Assembly (NCBI GenBank): GCA_043748535.1
Contig: JAYTMY010000005.1
Coordinates: forward strand, 1 to 13,064
Source: CAMCSH01 sp043748535
Lineage (GTDB): Bacteria; Verrucomicrobiota; Lentisphaeria; Lentisphaerales; Lentisphaeraceae
Reading direction: 5' to 3'
Length of the DNA: 13,064 nt
The notes below the pieces were generated by a model that saw nothing but the letters and a program-made list of their open reading frames with translations, was not told the origin of the DNA and made no database searches. The position numbers and the translations under genes are program-made. Position 1 is the first letter of the stretch; each line of letters starts with the position of its first letter. Below are positions 11,783 through 13,064 of this stretch, one piece after another.

Positions 11783-13064
11783 GCCATCTAGACATCGATT
11801 TCCCCAGTTTCTACCTGGTCATCGGCTTGCTGGTGCTTGCCGCCCTCGCCGTGATGGCTTGGCGCAACATCAGCCTGGCACCGAAAAAAGGCCAGCAGAC
11901 GGCGCTTGAGGCGCTGCGTTTCTCCGCCGCGCTTCTCGCCTTCATGTCTCTCGCCGACCCGGTGCGAGTGACGGTGATTGAAAAGACCACCCATCCAGTG
12001 ATTCTGGTCCTCAGGGACAGCTCGCGCAGCATGAACACTGAAGATGTGCAGATCGACGCCAAGGTCCTCTCTCGGGCAGGTGCAGCCGAATCACTGCTCA
12101 GCCCGGCGGCCTTGAAGGCTCTCGGCGCCAAGCACGAAGTCATCGTCGAGGATTTCGGTTCCGGCAACAGCCGCGGCACCGACCTCGCCAGCGCCTTGGC
12201 CTCCGGCCTGAAACGTCACGGCGCGAGCGCCGGCGGCAAAGAGGATCTCCGCGCCATCCTGTTGATCTCAGATGGCGACTGGAATCTCGGCAACGACCCG
12301 AGCGTCACGGCGATGACAGCCCGGACGCAGGGCGTGCCGGTTTTCACCGTTCCGTGCGGCGCTGAGAAGTTCCAGCCCGACATCGTTCTCGAGCGGGTCG
12401 AAGCGCCTGGTTTCGGCTTGGTCAATGAAAAAATCCAAATCCCTTTCCGCGTCCGCAACGTCTCCGGCCGTGAATACCGTGGGCGAGTGAACCTGCGTTC
12501 CCGCCAAGGCGTCAACCTGAGTCGCGACCTCGTCTTGGCCGATGGCGAAAGCACTACCGAAAACTTCATCTGGCAACCTGGCTTTGAAGGCCGTTTCAAT
12601 TTCACCCTCGAAGTTTCTGGCATCCCGGGCGAGTTCCGAGCTGACAATAACAGCAGCGAATTCTCCGTTCCCGTCCGTCGTGAATTGATCCACGTCCTGG
12701 TGGTCGAGTCGACCCCGCGCTGGGAATACCGCTACCTCCGCAACGCCCTGATGCGCGACCCCGGCGTGCAAGTTTCGACGCTCCTGCTACATCAGCAAGG
12801 CATGAAGCTCGGTGGCGGTCCCGGTTATCTCGGTTCCTTCCCCCGCACCCGCGACGAATTGTCGAAGTACGATGTCGTCTTCCTCGGTGATGTCGGTGCT
12901 GGCGCCGGTGGCTTGGGCGACGAACAAATTCAATCTCTGCGTGGCTTGATCGAGAAACTCGGCAGCGGTCTGGTCTTGATTCCGGGTCTGACGGGATCGC
13001 AGGCAAGTCTGGAAAAGACCCCTCTCGGCGACATCATGCCGATCGTCTACGATGAAAAACGCCC
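11779..13064 (+). CDS. Membrane vWA protein with glutamine-amidotransferase-like domain (3' end cut by window)
   Basis: The frame is open from ATG 11779, overlapping the previous stop, to the window edge, giving 428 complete codons with no stop. Two membrane helices (about 10-28 and 44-60) precede a vWA domain with DxSxS at D80, S82, S84 (RDSSRSM), a possible MIDAS threonine in RGTDLAS and ISDGDWN (163-169). Residues about 200-300 look like a beta-sandwich of CARDB type (FRVRNVSGREYRG, DNNSSEFSV). From about 304 a class I glutamine-amidotransferase-like domain begins with VLVVESTPRWEYRYLRNAL, a signature common in Planctomycetota and Verrucomicrobiota homologues. No catalytic cysteine can be judged because the rest is missing. 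It is likely a further partner in the MoxR system. Confidence 0.9.
   Translation, partial: MSHLDIDFPSFYLVIGLLVLAALAVMAWRNISLAPKKGQQTALEALRFSAALLAFMSLADPVRVTVIEKTTHPVILVLRDSSRSMNTEDVQIDAKVLSRAGAAESLLSPAALKALGAKHEVIVEDFGSGNSRGTDLASALASGLKRHGASAGGKEDLRAILLISDGDWNLGNDPSVTAMTARTQGVPVFTVPCGAEKFQPDIVLERVEAPGFGLVNEKIQIPFRVRNVSGREYRGRVNLRSRQGVNLSRDLVLADGESTTENFIWQPGFEGRFNFTLEVSGIPGEFRADNNSSEFSVPVRRELIHVLVVESTPRWEYRYLRNALMRDPGVQVSTLLLHQQGMKLGGGPGYLGSFPRTRDELSKYDVVFLGDVGAGAGGLGDEQIQSLRGLIEKLGSGLVLIPGLTGSQASLEKTPLGDIMPIVYDEKR

Overview
The window joins a mobile region (about 1-7643) to ordinary chromosome (about 7594-13064). The DNA is GC-rich. The chromosomal operon, MoxR ATPase - DUF58 protein - BatA-like vWA protein - vWA/glutamine-amidotransferase-like protein, is an arrangement common in Verrucomicrobiota and Planctomycetota. 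The style of the two integrases also fits Verrucomicrobiota. This host assignment is an inference from gene content and was not tested by a search.

Mobile region. An intact tRNA-Thr(CGT) gene (7594-7668, minus) is the attachment target. Its 3' 50 nt plus its downstream terminator lie inside a perfect 98-bp direct repeat (7546-7643) that recurs at 1767-1864. The two copies bound a compact integrative element, here called element B, with a period of 5,779 bp. Element B encodes an excisionase-like HTH protein, a small charged protein, a zinc-finger/TOPRIM primase and a D5/SF3-type helicase, co-oriented on the plus strand with ATGA overlaps. A tyrosine recombinase on the minus strand converges on them. 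The convergent intergenic region (5627-6100) holds a terminator, four exact 9-bp tandem repeats and a 100-bp nested dyad in AT-rich DNA, and is a good candidate replication origin. No capsid, packaging or conjugation genes are visible. The set resembles a minimal phage satellite or autonomously replicating integrative island.

Left of 1767 is the end of a second, related element (element A). Its integrase (324-1664) sits the same way beside the left repeat copy, and a small coiled-coil gene converges on it. The two elements therefore appear to be stacked at one tRNA gene. All three element-side att flanks carry the same two short motifs: a GATACC-N6-GATACC pair (one half altered in one case) and a CTTG-N1/2-CAAG palindrome. 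These are candidate recombinase arm sites and excisionase sites, or operators for the int promoters they overlap.

Chromosomal region. After the tRNA promoter (7681-7708, minus), four tightly packed plus-strand genes run off the right edge. They encode a MoxR AAA+ ATPase, a DUF58 protein with a vWA MIDAS motif, a membrane-anchored BatA-like vWA protein, and a second membrane-anchored vWA protein with an amidotransferase-like domain that is cut by the window end. All three non-ATPase proteins keep a DxSxS metal-binding motif, which suggests a MoxR-driven chaperone or envelope-maintenance system.
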